Assembly: GCA_947628165.1 (NCBI GenBank)
Contig: CANQYV010000005.1
Span: 1-44,240 of the forward strand
Source of the DNA: an uncultured Clostridia bacterium
GTDB lineage: Bacteria; Bacillota; Clostridia; Oscillospirales; CAG-272
Direction of reading: 5' to 3'
DNA: 44,240 nucleotides
Of this stretch, positions 25,067 to 33,345 are shown one piece after another. A program made the position numbers and the translations under genes. The notes under the pieces are model-generated. The model was given only the letters and a program-made list of their open reading frames with translations. It did not search any database and had not been told where the DNA came from. Position 1 is the stretch's first letter. The number at the start of each line of letters is the position of its first letter.

Positions 25067-26218
25067 TCATCCCTTGTATATTCTCGGCACGCGCTTGCCG
25101 ACAAGGCACACGAGCTCATAGTTTATCGTGCGAGCGACGTCCGCGAGCTCGTTTATCTGACCCGGCTCGCCGCCGAAAATGACTACCTCGTCCCCGACGG
25201 AAACCTCCGCGTCCCCCGCGTCCGCCATGCACTGGTCCATGCATATGCGCCCTACTATCGGCGCGCGCCGCCCGTTCACTGACAGCATGCCCCCCGCGCC
25301 GAACGCGCGGACAAATCCGTCCGCGTAGCCGACCGGAACGGTCACGATCTTTGAGTCGCGCGGCGCCGTATACGTCAGCCCGTAGCCGACGCCCTCTCCC
25401 TTTCTCACGGTGTGGATATGAGATACCGTGCTCTTGAACTTCATAACGGGCAAAAGCCGCAGGCCGCCGTCATAAGGCGTCCACGGGTCGAGCCCGTATA
25501 GGATTATCCCGGCGCGCACCATGTCAAGGTGAAGGTCGGGACGCCTTACCGTCGCCGCGCTGTTGCAGACGTGGCGCAAGAGCCTGAGCCCGCCCGAAGA
25601 AAGCGCATCCTCTACCGCCTTATAATTCCCGAATTGGGTCTCCGTTATGCTCCCGTCGTCCCCGTCGGCGCATGCGAAATGGGTGAAAAGTCCCTCCGGC
25701 AAAAGCCCCGGGAGCGCCGAGGCGCCGAGTATCTCGTCTGCGGTTTTCTCGGCAGAGGATGTGTTCCGCGCGTCAAATCCGAGGCGGTTCATCCCGGTGT
25801 CGAGCTTGAAATGTACTATGACGCGGCATCCCGCAGCCACAGCCTCAGCCGACAGCGCGCGCGCGTATTCAAGCGAAAATACCGCCTGCCTTATCTTGTG
25901 CATCGCGAGGAACGGCGCGTTTTCGGGCGGCGTGTATCCGAGGATGAGTATCTTCGCGTCGCCTCTGCCCTCCGCCTCGAAGGCGAGGCATATCTCCGCC
26001 GCCTCCTCGACAGACGACACAGCGAACCAGCGCGCCCCCGCCTCGTAAAATACCTCCGAGCATGCGACGGCTCCGTGACCGTAGGCGTCCGCCTTCACGA
26101 CGCACATGACGCGGGCGTCCCCCGCATACTCCGCCGTCGCGGTATAATTGCGGCGCAGGGCGGAAAGGTCTATCTCCGCCCAAGTCTTATGTCTCAGCCT
26201 GAAATCGATGCCCGTCAT
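25067..26218 (-). CDS. alr: alanine racemase
   Basis: A PLP enzyme interconverting L- and D-alanine for peptidoglycan. The start is taken as ATG 26218 (383 residues, family usual about 380). PLP lysine is in VVKADAYGHG near the N-terminus, the catalytic tyrosine in GYGLTYTAP, and the C-terminal beta domain holds GRICMDQCM. A longer frame begins at 26245; either start lies inside the end of the upstream lipoprotein gene (overlap 32-59 bp), implying coupled translation. The ribosome binding site is G-rich but unclear. No holo-ACP synthase neighbour is present. Confidence 0.95.
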   Translation of the reverse strand: MTGIDFRLRHKTWAEIDLSALRRNYTATAEYAGDARVMCVVKADAYGHGAVACSEVFYEAGARWFAVSSVEEAAEICLAFEAEGRGDAKILILGYTPPENAPFLAMHKIRQAVFSLEYARALSAEAVAAGCRVIVHFKLDTGMNRLGFDARNTSSAEKTADEILGASALPGLLPEGLFTHFACADGDDGSITETQFGNYKAVEDALSSGGLRLLRHVCNSAATVRRPDLHLDMVRAGIILYGLDPWTPYDGGLRLLPVMKFKSTVSHIHTVRKGEGVGYGLTYTAPRDSKIVTVPVGYADGFVRAFGAGGMLSVNGRRAPIVGRICMDQCMADAGDAEVSVGDEVVIFGGEPGQINELADVARTINYELVCLVGKRVPRIYKG

Positions 26219-26795
26219 TTTCCCCGGTACCCCCTGAAACCTCATCCGTTTCGGTAAATGTGAATTTGTTTATTGTCAGAGACAGCGAGCCGTCCTCTGT
26301 CTCTATCTTCGACGGCGTGCTCTCGCCCGGCAGAAAGCTCACGAAAACGCGCGACGGCGCGTCTCCGACGCCAACGACGACGCCTTTGTCCTCGGACGAA
26401 ACGGACGTGACCGCCCCGCCGTCAAGCGAAAAGAGACCGACGACAGAGAGCCATCTTCGCGCCGCCTCCGGCGAGACCGGAAGCGTCATTTCTCCCGAAG
26501 AGACCGTCACGACCTGCCCGCTGACAGTAACCGTCACGCCCGAGAGCGTCTCCGGCGACGTCAGCTCTATCACGGCGTCACGCCTGACCGAGGCGTCCCT
26601 TACCGCCGGCAGCGTTATGACAAACGAAAGTTTCCCCGTTCCCGACGAAAGCGTCGCCTCGACCCGGGAGGAGCTGTCCTGATACGAGAGCGGGTCCTTC
26701 TCCGCCGGCGCGCACGACGCGAGCGGGAGCGCGAAAAGAAGTGTCAAAAATATAAATATTGCTGTTGCTGCCGACGCCGAAAACCGTTTTTTCAA
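26187..26795 (-). CDS. lipoprotein of unknown function
   Basis: 202 residues with a lipoprotein signal peptide: KKR, hydrophobic core and lipobox PLASC (Cys about 28). The rest is beta-rich, with SRVEATLSSGTGKLSFVITLP and two LTSPETLSGVTVTVSG-like strands, reminiscent of LolA-like or germination-associated lipoproteins, but I cannot place it. The start is TTG, fixed by GGAGGG seven bases upstream and by the signal peptide. Its 3' end runs into alr. Cell-surface location is well supported, function is not. Confidence 0.75.
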   Translation of the reverse strand: MKKRFSASAATAIFIFLTLLFALPLASCAPAEKDPLSYQDSSSRVEATLSSGTGKLSFVITLPAVRDASVRRDAVIELTSPETLSGVTVTVSGQVVTVSSGEMTLPVSPEAARRWLSVVGLFSLDGGAVTSVSSEDKGVVVGVGDAPSRVFVSFLPGESTPSKIETEDGSLSLTINKFTFTETDEVSGGTGENDGHRFQAET

Positions 26796-26814
26796 TGCCG
26801 AACCCTCCCCGGCA

Positions 26815-26850
26815 AATATTACGGCGCGGTCGCAGCCGCGCCGTAATATT
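26815..26850 (-). terminator. hairpin between the membrane protein and lipoprotein genes
   Basis: A perfect 15-bp stem (AATATTACGGCGCGG and complement) with a 6-nt loop. On the minus strand the descending arm ends TAATATTT without a long T-run, so termination may be partial. Confidence 0.5.
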
Positions 26851-26878
26851 CATATTCGGTCTCGGGCGGCGATATTAC

Positions 26879-27502
26879 TTATCTGAGCGTGTTCTCGCCG
26901 GAGAAATGCAGCTCCGTCCTGACGGTGTTCTTGTTGTAGTACTCCATAATTCCGAGCGTCTTTTCTATCATATCGAAGAGAATGGCGCATGTCTCGCCCG
27001 CCTCGTCCCTGTAAACGCCGTAATAGACGTTCGGGTTAGACGGGGACGAGCTGTGATTTATTACCTTCTTTATTCCGAGCGCGTCGAACTTTTCCCTGTA
27101 TTCGGGGACGTTATATGGCGCTATCGTCTCAAAGTCCTTTATCTTCATCTCGAGGATGAATTTTTCCGCCACCTTTTCGTCGGCGTGCGCGTCTCCCTTG
27201 TCGACCTTGAACTTTTTGCCGTAATAGTATGTAAATCTTATGGTGCCCGCGTTCTTTATCTCATACCTTACGTCGTAATTGACGTACCTCCACGTCCCGT
27301 TTATGACGGGTCGGGCGAGAAATACGAAAAGCGGCACGGCGACAAACGCCCCGTAGCCGAGACCTACGGCAAACAGCACGCCTATAATGACAAGCGGCAC
27401 GAGCACATAAAGAATGCGCACTATCGTCCGCTTCGTCTTATAGCTTCCCTCCGGCTTCTTCGGCACGGCGTAATCACAGTTGTACTTGTTGTCCCCGCTC
27501 AT
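26879..27502 (-). CDS. two-helix membrane protein of unknown function
   Basis: 207 residues from ATG 27502, chosen because AGAGGTGACTTTG precedes it and because upstream in-frame starts fall before or at the predicted transcription start near 27566. Two adjacent hydrophobic helices (about 29-49 and 54-67) follow a basic segment. The C-terminal 135 residues look like a soluble beta-rich domain (YDVRYEIKNAGTIRFTYYYGKKFKV, later YYGVYRDEAGETCAILFDM). The layout recalls YcxB-like or PH-like membrane proteins; no firm family. It has its own promoter and is followed by a hairpin, so it can be expressed independently of alr. Confidence 0.75.
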   Translation of the reverse strand: MSGDNKYNCDYAVPKKPEGSYKTKRTIVRILYVLVPLVIIGVLFAVGLGYGAFVAVPLFVFLARPVINGTWRYVNYDVRYEIKNAGTIRFTYYYGKKFKVDKGDAHADEKVAEKFILEMKIKDFETIAPYNVPEYREKFDALGIKKVINHSSSPSNPNVYYGVYRDEAGETCAILFDMIEKTLGIMEYYNKNTVRTELHFSGENTLR

Positions 27503-27572
27503 CAAAGTCACCTCTCTCATTTTTTTGCGGCGCCGTCTTTGTTTCATCTGCAAAGCATCATGCGCCGAGAAT

Positions 27573-27601
27573 ATTATATCACGGTATCGTGTCTTTATCA
27601 A
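27573..27601 (-). promoter_or_regulatory. promoter of the two-helix membrane protein gene
   Basis: Minus-strand TTGATA (27596-27601), 17-bp spacer, TATAAT (27573-27578). It lies between the ogg stop and the gene, giving a leader of about 64 nt. Confidence 0.75.
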
Positions 27602-27634
27602 GGATTTTATCGCGCGCCGTCCGCCGGCGCCGCT

Positions 27635-28573
27635 TTATTTTTTCTCTCCGCCGCCGCAGTTGCGCTCGTAGTTGAATATGTACTGCTGAAGGATGCCGGC
27701 GTACGGCGCAAGCTCGCCGAAATCTATCTTTTCCGGCATGTCGCCATTGAAATATTTTCCGACGGTGCGCTTTATCCAGACGTCGACGGGAAAAGCCTCG
27801 TACCGGCTGAAGCCGAAGAGCAGCGTGCATGCCGAGACCTTCGGGCCGACGCCCTTTATCGTGCGGAGCATACCGTCCGCCTCCATGTAGTCGGGGGCGG
27901 ACGCGACCCCGTCGAGAAATTCCCTGTCGAACGTGACACGCTCCGCGGCGTCGAACACATATTTTGCGCGAAATCCCATCCGCGCGTGCCCGATCCCGTC
28001 GCTGTCAGCCTCATAGAGCACTCTCGGCGTCGGGAAAGCGTATTCGGTCCTTTCCCCGTATCTTACGGGCGCGCCGAACTCACGGCACAGCCTGTCTATT
28101 ATCCCCTTTATGCGCGGGATATTGTTGTTCTGCGATATGATGAACGAGCAGAGCGTCTCCCACGGGTCCTGGCGGAGTATGCGTATGCCGCGCCCTGCGT
28201 CGGCAGCCTTCGCTATCCGGCTTCCCTCGCCCCAGCGCCTCGCCGTCTTCTCTATTATCTCCCCGTAGTCCATGTCGAAGCCGAAATAAGGCTCCCATAT
28301 CTCCGAAAACTCCTCCTCGTCGGCGCCGCATATGACGACAGTGTCAAGGTCGGGGGATGAGACCTCGATATATTTTCCGAGCGCAACGCCGCCGTAAACC
28401 TCGTCGGTCCCGAATATCTCAGCAGACGAGGGCTTCACCGCGTCAAAGCGGAAGCACTGCCCGCAAAGAAACGTCTGCCCCGCGTCGAAGGGGTAAACTC
28501 CCGATACTCTCAGAAACGGTATGCCTTCATATGTCTTCCCGCCCCTGACGGAAAGCGGTTTTGTCGTGTTCAT
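27635..28573 (-). CDS. ogg: 8-oxoguanine DNA glycosylase/AP lyase (OGG1 type)
   Basis: Excises oxidised guanine. The 312 residues follow the OGG layout: N-terminal domain with TFLCGQCFRF, then the helix-hairpin-helix GPD fold. The catalytic Lys is in KGVGPKVSAC and the Asp in FPVDVWIKR, matching the OGG1 LPGVGTKVADC and PVDVH motifs. The middle QDPWETLCSFIISQNNNIPRIKGII is also typical. The start is ATG 28573; AAAGGA lies about 15 bases upstream, a loose ribosome binding site. It is transcribed divergently from the DUF6062-like gene. I see no clear promoter hexamers for it. Confidence 0.92.
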   Translation of the reverse strand: MNTTKPLSVRGGKTYEGIPFLRVSGVYPFDAGQTFLCGQCFRFDAVKPSSAEIFGTDEVYGGVALGKYIEVSSPDLDTVVICGADEEEFSEIWEPYFGFDMDYGEIIEKTARRWGEGSRIAKAADAGRGIRILRQDPWETLCSFIISQNNNIPRIKGIIDRLCREFGAPVRYGERTEYAFPTPRVLYEADSDGIGHARMGFRAKYVFDAAERVTFDREFLDGVASAPDYMEADGMLRTIKGVGPKVSACTLLFGFSRYEAFPVDVWIKRTVGKYFNGDMPEKIDFGELAPYAGILQQYIFNYERNCGGGEKK

Positions 28574-28682
28574 CAAATAATGCCGGTCCTTTCTTCAGAC
28601 TGTCATATCGTCAGCCTGTCGTTCAATAATGACCCTCTCCGCCGGAATCGCACCATGGTCCGACGCGCGGCAAAAAAAGCAG

Positions 28683-28711
28683 TTGCGCAAAAGGCGGAAA
28701 TGAGATATAAT
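28683..28711 (+). promoter_or_regulatory. promoter of the DUF6062-gdpP-dnaB run
   Basis: TTGCGC (28683-28688), 17-bp spacer, TATAAT (28706-28711). A second TATAAT lies at 28722-28727. The first gene of the plus-strand run starts about 80 bp downstream. Confidence 0.75.
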
Positions 28712-28716
28712 AATAT

Positions 28717-28743
28717 TTATCTATAATACTTATCTATAAGTAT
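28717..28743 (+). repeat. operator-like palindrome and direct repeat after the promoter
   Basis: TTATCTATAA occurs at 28717-28726 and 28730-28739. An 8-bp perfect palindrome (ATACTTAT, two bases, ATAAGTAT) spans 28726-28743. It covers the start region of the predicted transcript, a place where a repressor would block initiation. Confidence 0.45.
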
Positions 28744-28790
28744 AACTGATTTCGGGCGCTAAATCAAGAGTTGAGGCGGTGTTTGTCGCA

Positions 28791-29507
28791 ATGGAACAGA
28801 TATACACGATTCCTGTCAACGAAAAATTCGAGGCGTCGGCGGAGGACCATGCCCTCGGGTGTCCTTTCTGCGCGCTTTACAACATGCTTGAGGAAGACGA
28901 GCTTGCCCTCATCCTCGGGGCATCGATGATGGAGCCCGACGTCAGGATAAAAACGAACGAGCTCGGCTTCTGCAAAACTCACTTTGACATGATGTTCGAA
29001 AGGAAGAACCGTCTTCCCCTCGCGCTCATGCTCGAAAGTCACCTGGCCTCCGTCAAAAAGGCAGTCGAGGGCGGCGGGGTATCCTCTCTTCTCAACCCGG
29101 GAGCCGACGTGATCAAGTCGCTCGGCACGCTCGAGGGGTCTTGCTATGTCTGCGGCAGGATAGAGAGAAACTTCGGCATGATGGTGGAGACCGCCGTGCT
29201 GCTTTGGGAGCGCGACGAGGAATTCAGGAAAAAGACGGCTTCTCAGCCGTTCTTCTGCCTGCCTCACTACCGCCTCTTCCTCGAGACAGCGAAGAACAGG
29301 CTTCAGAAAAAGCGCTTCCCTGATTTTTACCGCGCCGTATCCGCGCTTGAGCTCGCGTATGTCGACGAGCTTTCCGGCGACGTCTCGTGGTTCTGCAAAA
29401 AATTCGATTACAGATACGACGAGGAGCCGTGGTACAACGCGAAAGATTCCGTGCCGCGCGCGCTCGCGTTTCTGTCGGGACATATCCACCTCCCGCCCGA
29501 AAAATGA
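28791..29507 (+). CDS. DUF6062-like protein with CxxC and CxxxH motifs
   Basis: 238 residues from ATG 28791. A GTG four codons earlier overlaps the GAGGCGG ribosome binding site and is rejected. Metal-type motifs are CPFC (about 24), CKTH (about 61), CYVC (about 118) and CLPH (about 156), forming a two-fold repeat of CxxC...CxxH, so probably two metal sites. The chain is otherwise helical and cytoplasmic. This matches uncharacterised DUF6062-type proteins of Clostridia. It is the first gene of a plus-strand run leading to gdpP, rplI and dnaB; its stop overlaps a possible ATG of the next gene. Confidence 0.78.
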   Translation: MEQIYTIPVNEKFEASAEDHALGCPFCALYNMLEEDELALILGASMMEPDVRIKTNELGFCKTHFDMMFERKNRLPLALMLESHLASVKKAVEGGGVSSLLNPGADVIKSLGTLEGSCYVCGRIERNFGMMVETAVLLWERDEEFRKKTASQPFFCLPHYRLFLETAKNRLQKKRFPDFYRAVSALELAYVDELSGDVSWFCKKFDYRYDEEPWYNAKDSVPRALAFLSGHIHLPPEK

Positions 29508-30739
29508 GGGCTCCGTCAAAGCCGCGCGTTTTCGGCTCAATGCGTGAAAAAAGTGTGTCTCTGCCACGAATGAAGCGGGAGCCCGCAATCCTCGCGCTGC
29601 TCCTTTATGCCGGATTTTCGATCCTCGCCGGCGTCTCGGGACTGTCGGTGTTCACGTTTTTCTATGCCGCGGTCTCGACCTCGCTTTTGGCATCCGCGGC
29701 ATTCATGTACAGGCGGCGCATAATTGCGGTATTCCCGCCGCTCGCCGCCGCGGTTACGTTTATCATAACGCGCAGCGTGCTCGGGACGGCGGCATCTCTG
29801 CTTCTCACGGTGATACCCGCCTCGGCGCTCGCAATATCTCTTTTCCTCGGCTTTGACAACAAGGCGAGAGCGGTGACCGCGGTATGCGCCTCCGCCGCGT
29901 TCTCCCTTCTAATTCTCTTTGGGCTTTATCTTCTGTCGGGCGGCGCCATTCTTTCTGTCGAAGATATCGTCGGACGCGCCGAGGGGTGGTTTTCCTCGCT
30001 CTCGGTGCCGGGGCGTGAGGGTCCCGTGCAGGTCTTTCCCGCGGAAGCGGCGTCCGGTCTTGCGCGCTACATCGTCGTATGTATGCCTGCGCTTTCGATA
30101 ATCGCGCTGTCGGCGGCGTCTTATGCGGCGGTGTCGCTCACGGTCCTTTTTGTCGACATTTTCTCGTTCGGCGACAAAATCGAGCCCGGCGTGCGCGAGT
30201 ACACCCCGAACGTTATCTCCGCCGTGCTTTATGTCGCCGCGTACATCGTTTCGGCGTCGCTTCTCTCCGACCCCTCGGCGGACATTATCGGCTATACCGC
30301 GGAAAATCTCCTGCTTCTGATACTGCCCGCGATGATGATAGCGGGTGAAAAATCCCTCCTCCGTCTTGCAAAAAAGCACGACAGGCGTGTCCTTTTCACC
30401 GTTCTGACCGTGCTTCTGCTCCTCGTTTCTCCGTCGATATATCTGATGGCGGTCTCATTCTTCGGCGCGGGCTATCTCATATTTGCCGAGCTGCGCGCGG
30501 CGTTCCGCAAATTCATAGACAAGCACCGCCGCGACGACGATGACGACTTTGACGACTTTGATGATGATTTCGGCGGCTTCGGATTTTTCCGGCGGCGCGG
30601 CGATGATGATTACGACGATTACGATGATGATTATGAAGACGACGACCGCTACGGCAGGCGGGACGGCGGAAACTACGAAAGCGGCGATCCCGACGATAAC
30701 AGCCGTGACAGCCGCGACGGCGGAAAAGGCGAAAAATAA
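29504..30739 (+). CDS. DUF2232-like polytopic membrane protein with an Asp-rich tail
   Basis: About 411 residues with some eight hydrophobic helices between about 30 and 320, the YybS/DUF2232 layout found upstream of gdpP and rplI in Firmicutes. The last 70 residues are a cytoplasmic, strongly acidic tail of Asp/Tyr/Phe/Gly repeats (DDDDDFDDFDDDFGGFGFF, then DDDYDDYDDDYEDDD). ATG 29504 overlaps the previous stop as ATGA and is preferred; ATG 29540 or 29570 are possible because no ribosome binding site decides. Transport of a cofactor has been proposed for related membrane families, but the substrate is unknown. Confidence 0.8.
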   Translation: MRAPSKPRVFGSMREKSVSLPRMKREPAILALLLYAGFSILAGVSGLSVFTFFYAAVSTSLLASAAFMYRRRIIAVFPPLAAAVTFIITRSVLGTAASLLLTVIPASALAISLFLGFDNKARAVTAVCASAAFSLLILFGLYLLSGGAILSVEDIVGRAEGWFSSLSVPGREGPVQVFPAEAASGLARYIVVCMPALSIIALSAASYAAVSLTVLFVDIFSFGDKIEPGVREYTPNVISAVLYVAAYIVSASLLSDPSADIIGYTAENLLLLILPAMMIAGEKSLLRLAKKHDRRVLFTVLTVLLLLVSPSIYLMAVSFFGAGYLIFAELRAAFRKFIDKHRRDDDDDFDDFDDDFGGFGFFRRRGDDDYDDYDDDYEDDDRYGRRDGGNYESGDPDDNSRDSRDGGKGEK

Positions 30740-30790
30740 GCCCGTTTAAAAAGGCAAAAACGGTATATAAGACAAAAAAGAGGTGGCATT

Positions 30791-32839
30791 ATGCCGAACA
30801 GATCAGCAAAGGCAAAAAACGTTCGCCGTTTCGGCGTTGAGCTCATAGGCTCCGCCGCCGCGGCAGTCGTTCTGATGTCGGCGTTGGCAGCAGTTGCGAC
30901 TGTACTGCCGAAATATACGCTCGCGGCGTGCTTTGCGGCAATAGGGATATATGTCGTCGTCATAGCCGTCATATTTATATTGGGAAATCCGCGCCGCGTC
31001 GCCGTCGCGGACGAAGAGTCGGTGTCCCCCTACCTCGGTGACATAATGACGGACGTGATGACGAATATGTCGCTTCCCGCCGCGATATGCTCGGAGGGAG
31101 GCATCGTCATATGGCACAACGGCGCGTTCGTCTCGCTCGCCGAGGAGCTCGGCGTCAGGGGAAGGCTCCGCGGGACGCAGTTCTCCGCCGTGCTCCCCGT
31201 CGATTTTGCGGACGTATCCTCAGACACCGGAGAGGGCGTCAGGGCGGAGACCGACAAGGGCTCCGTCGAGCACATAGAGAGCTACCGCTTCCGCGTGAAC
31301 GGGCGCCTATTTTTCATGGTCGTGATACACGACGTCACAGAGTCCGAAGAGCTCCGCGCGCGCCTCGCGGACGAGCACACGCTCGTCGCGCACATACAGA
31401 TAGACAACCTCGGCGAGCTTCTGCAGTATGAGCAGGGCGAATACCGCAACGCGAGCCGCGACGTCGACGAAATACTCAAGGAATGGGCGAAGAGCTCCGG
31501 CGCGGTTTTGCGCGAATACGACAGGAGCAGATACATCATGCTCTTCCCTGAGAAGTACCTTTCCGACTTCACGAACAGAAAATTCGACGTCCTCGACCGC
31601 GTGCGCGAGATAAGGGTCGGCGCCGGCATGCTGCCGGTCACGGTCTCGATAGGCATATCGACCCTCGGCGAGACGCTCGCGGAAAACGAACGCTCCTCCT
31701 TCTCCGCCCTCGACACCGCGCTCCAGCGCGGAGGCGATCAGGTCGTCTTAACGACTGACGGCGGCACGGAATTTTACGGCGGAAAGACAAAGACTACGCA
31801 GCGCCGCACAAAGGTGCGCTCCCGCGTCGTCGCGAGCGAGCTTGCATCTCTCGTCTCACGCGCCGGCAACGTCCTCATAATGGGGCACAAGTATCCCGAT
31901 TTCGACTCCATCGGCTCCTGCATCGGCGCGGCGGCGCTCGCCCGCCGCAACTGCGGCAATGTCCACATCGTCGTCGAGACGGGTGACGCCAACATCGCCC
32001 CATGCATAGAGCACGTCCGCGCGCTCCCCGAATACAGCGAGATGTTCGTCGACGAGGCGACCGCGCTCGACATGGTCCGCTCCGACACGCTCGTTATAAT
32101 CTGCGACGTCAACAGCGCGGCGCACATCTCCGCCCCGAGCGTCGCCGAATCCGTACACGATATCGCGATAATAGATCATCACATACGAATGGCGGACGCG
32201 CCCAAAAACGCCGCTCTCGCCTACATTGAGCCCTCCGCCTCGTCGACCTGCGAGCTCGTTTCCGATATGCTAGAGCAGCTCTACCAGTCCGCAGGCGTTA
32301 TGGCGGCGGAGGCGGACGTCATGTACGCGGGCGTCCTTCTCGACACAAAGCAGCTCTCGCGCAACACAACGTCGAGGACCTTCTCCGCAGTCATGTATCT
32401 GCAAAGCTGCGGCGCAAATTCCGAGACCGCTGTCGACTTTTTCCGCGCCGGACTTGACGACTTTACGAGCGAGGCAAGATTTGAGTCGAACGTCACCATA
32501 TACCGCGGTCAGATCGCGATAGCATGCTCATCCTCACCGGGTGAAGCAAAGGACAGGATTGCGGCGGCAAAGGCGGCAGACAAGCTGCTCTCCGTCAAGG
32601 GAGTGACGGCGGCATTCGCCGCGGTCGCGATAGACGGGACGGTCCACATATCCGCGCGCTCCTCGGGCTCGATAAACGTCCAGCGCATTCTCGAGCGGCT
32701 CGGCGGCGGCGGCCACTTCGACGTCGCGGGCGCGCAGCTCGGCGGCGCGGACCTTGACCGCGCGCTCCACAGCCTCAAAGAGGCGATAGACGATTATTTC
32801 TCCGAAAACGAAACGAAAAAATCAGCCGCCAGGCGCTGA
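30791..32839 (+). CDS. gdpP: cyclic-di-AMP phosphodiesterase GdpP
   Basis: A 682-residue membrane enzyme that hydrolyses c-di-AMP. In order: two membrane helices (about 16-38 and 43-65), a PAS-like domain (about 85-185), a degenerate GGDEF domain (about 195-325, remnant RGGDQ), a DHH domain and DHHA1. Metal motifs are intact: HKYPDFD (H366, D370, D372), ICDVN (D439) and DHH (462-464). The DHHA1 motif is GGGGH near 635. AGAGGTGG lies four bases before the ATG. The neighbours rplI and dnaB are the standard arrangement. Confidence 0.96.
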   Translation: MPNRSAKAKNVRRFGVELIGSAAAAVVLMSALAAVATVLPKYTLAACFAAIGIYVVVIAVIFILGNPRRVAVADEESVSPYLGDIMTDVMTNMSLPAAICSEGGIVIWHNGAFVSLAEELGVRGRLRGTQFSAVLPVDFADVSSDTGEGVRAETDKGSVEHIESYRFRVNGRLFFMVVIHDVTESEELRARLADEHTLVAHIQIDNLGELLQYEQGEYRNASRDVDEILKEWAKSSGAVLREYDRSRYIMLFPEKYLSDFTNRKFDVLDRVREIRVGAGMLPVTVSIGISTLGETLAENERSSFSALDTALQRGGDQVVLTTDGGTEFYGGKTKTTQRRTKVRSRVVASELASLVSRAGNVLIMGHKYPDFDSIGSCIGAAALARRNCGNVHIVVETGDANIAPCIEHVRALPEYSEMFVDEATALDMVRSDTLVIICDVNSAAHISAPSVAESVHDIAIIDHHIRMADAPKNAALAYIEPSASSTCELVSDMLEQLYQSAGVMAAEADVMYAGVLLDTKQLSRNTTSRTFSAVMYLQSCGANSETAVDFFRAGLDDFTSEARFESNVTIYRGQIAIACSSSPGEAKDRIAAAKAADKLLSVKGVTAAFAAVAIDGTVHISARSSGSINVQRILERLGGGGHFDVAGAQLGGADLDRALHSLKEAIDDYFSENETKKSAARR

Positions 32840-32886
32840 TATTCCATTTAAAAACAGACAACACATGACCCGGAGGTATATATAAA

Positions 32887-33333
32887 ATGAAAGTTCTTCT
32901 TCTCGCAGACGTAAAGGGACAGGGCAAGCGCGACGAAATAAAAAACGTATCCGACGGATACGCCCGCAACTATCTGCTTCCCCGCAAGCTCGCCGTCGAG
33001 CTGACGCCCGCTGTACAGGCCGAGCTTGACGCGCGCCGCGCCGAAAAGCTGCGCCTCGAAGCCGAGGAAAAGGCGCGCGCCGAGGCGCTCGCGAAAATGC
33101 TCGAGCCCCTGCTCGTCCGCGTGACGCTCAACTCCGGCGCGGACGGAAAAGTATACGGATCCGTCACGGCGAAGGACATATGCGAGGCGCTCGCCTCACA
33201 GCACGGCATAGAGATCGACAAATACCGCGTCATTCTCCCCGAGCCCATAAAGAGCTTCGGCAACGTCGCGGTAAAGGTGAAGCTCCACGCGGACGTCGTC
33301 GGGACCGTAAACGTCCTTGTCGCGGGCAAATAA
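32887..33333 (+). CDS. rplI: 50S ribosomal protein L9
   Basis: 148 residues, the usual length. The N-terminal domain has [18 protein letters not shown] and the conserved [12 protein letters not shown]; a long charged helix (about 42-75) leads to the C-terminal rRNA-binding domain with [14 protein letters not shown] precedes the ATG. It lies between gdpP and dnaB, 12 bp before the helicase gene. Confidence 0.98.
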   Translation: MKVLLLADVKGQGKRDEIKNVSDGYARNYLLPRKLAVELTPAVQAELDARRAEKLRLEAEEKARAEALAKMLEPLLVRVTLNSGADGKVYGSVTAKDICEALASQHGIEIDKYRVILPEPIKSFGNVAVKVKLHADVVGTVNVLVAGK

Positions 33334-33345
33334 GGAAGCCGCACT

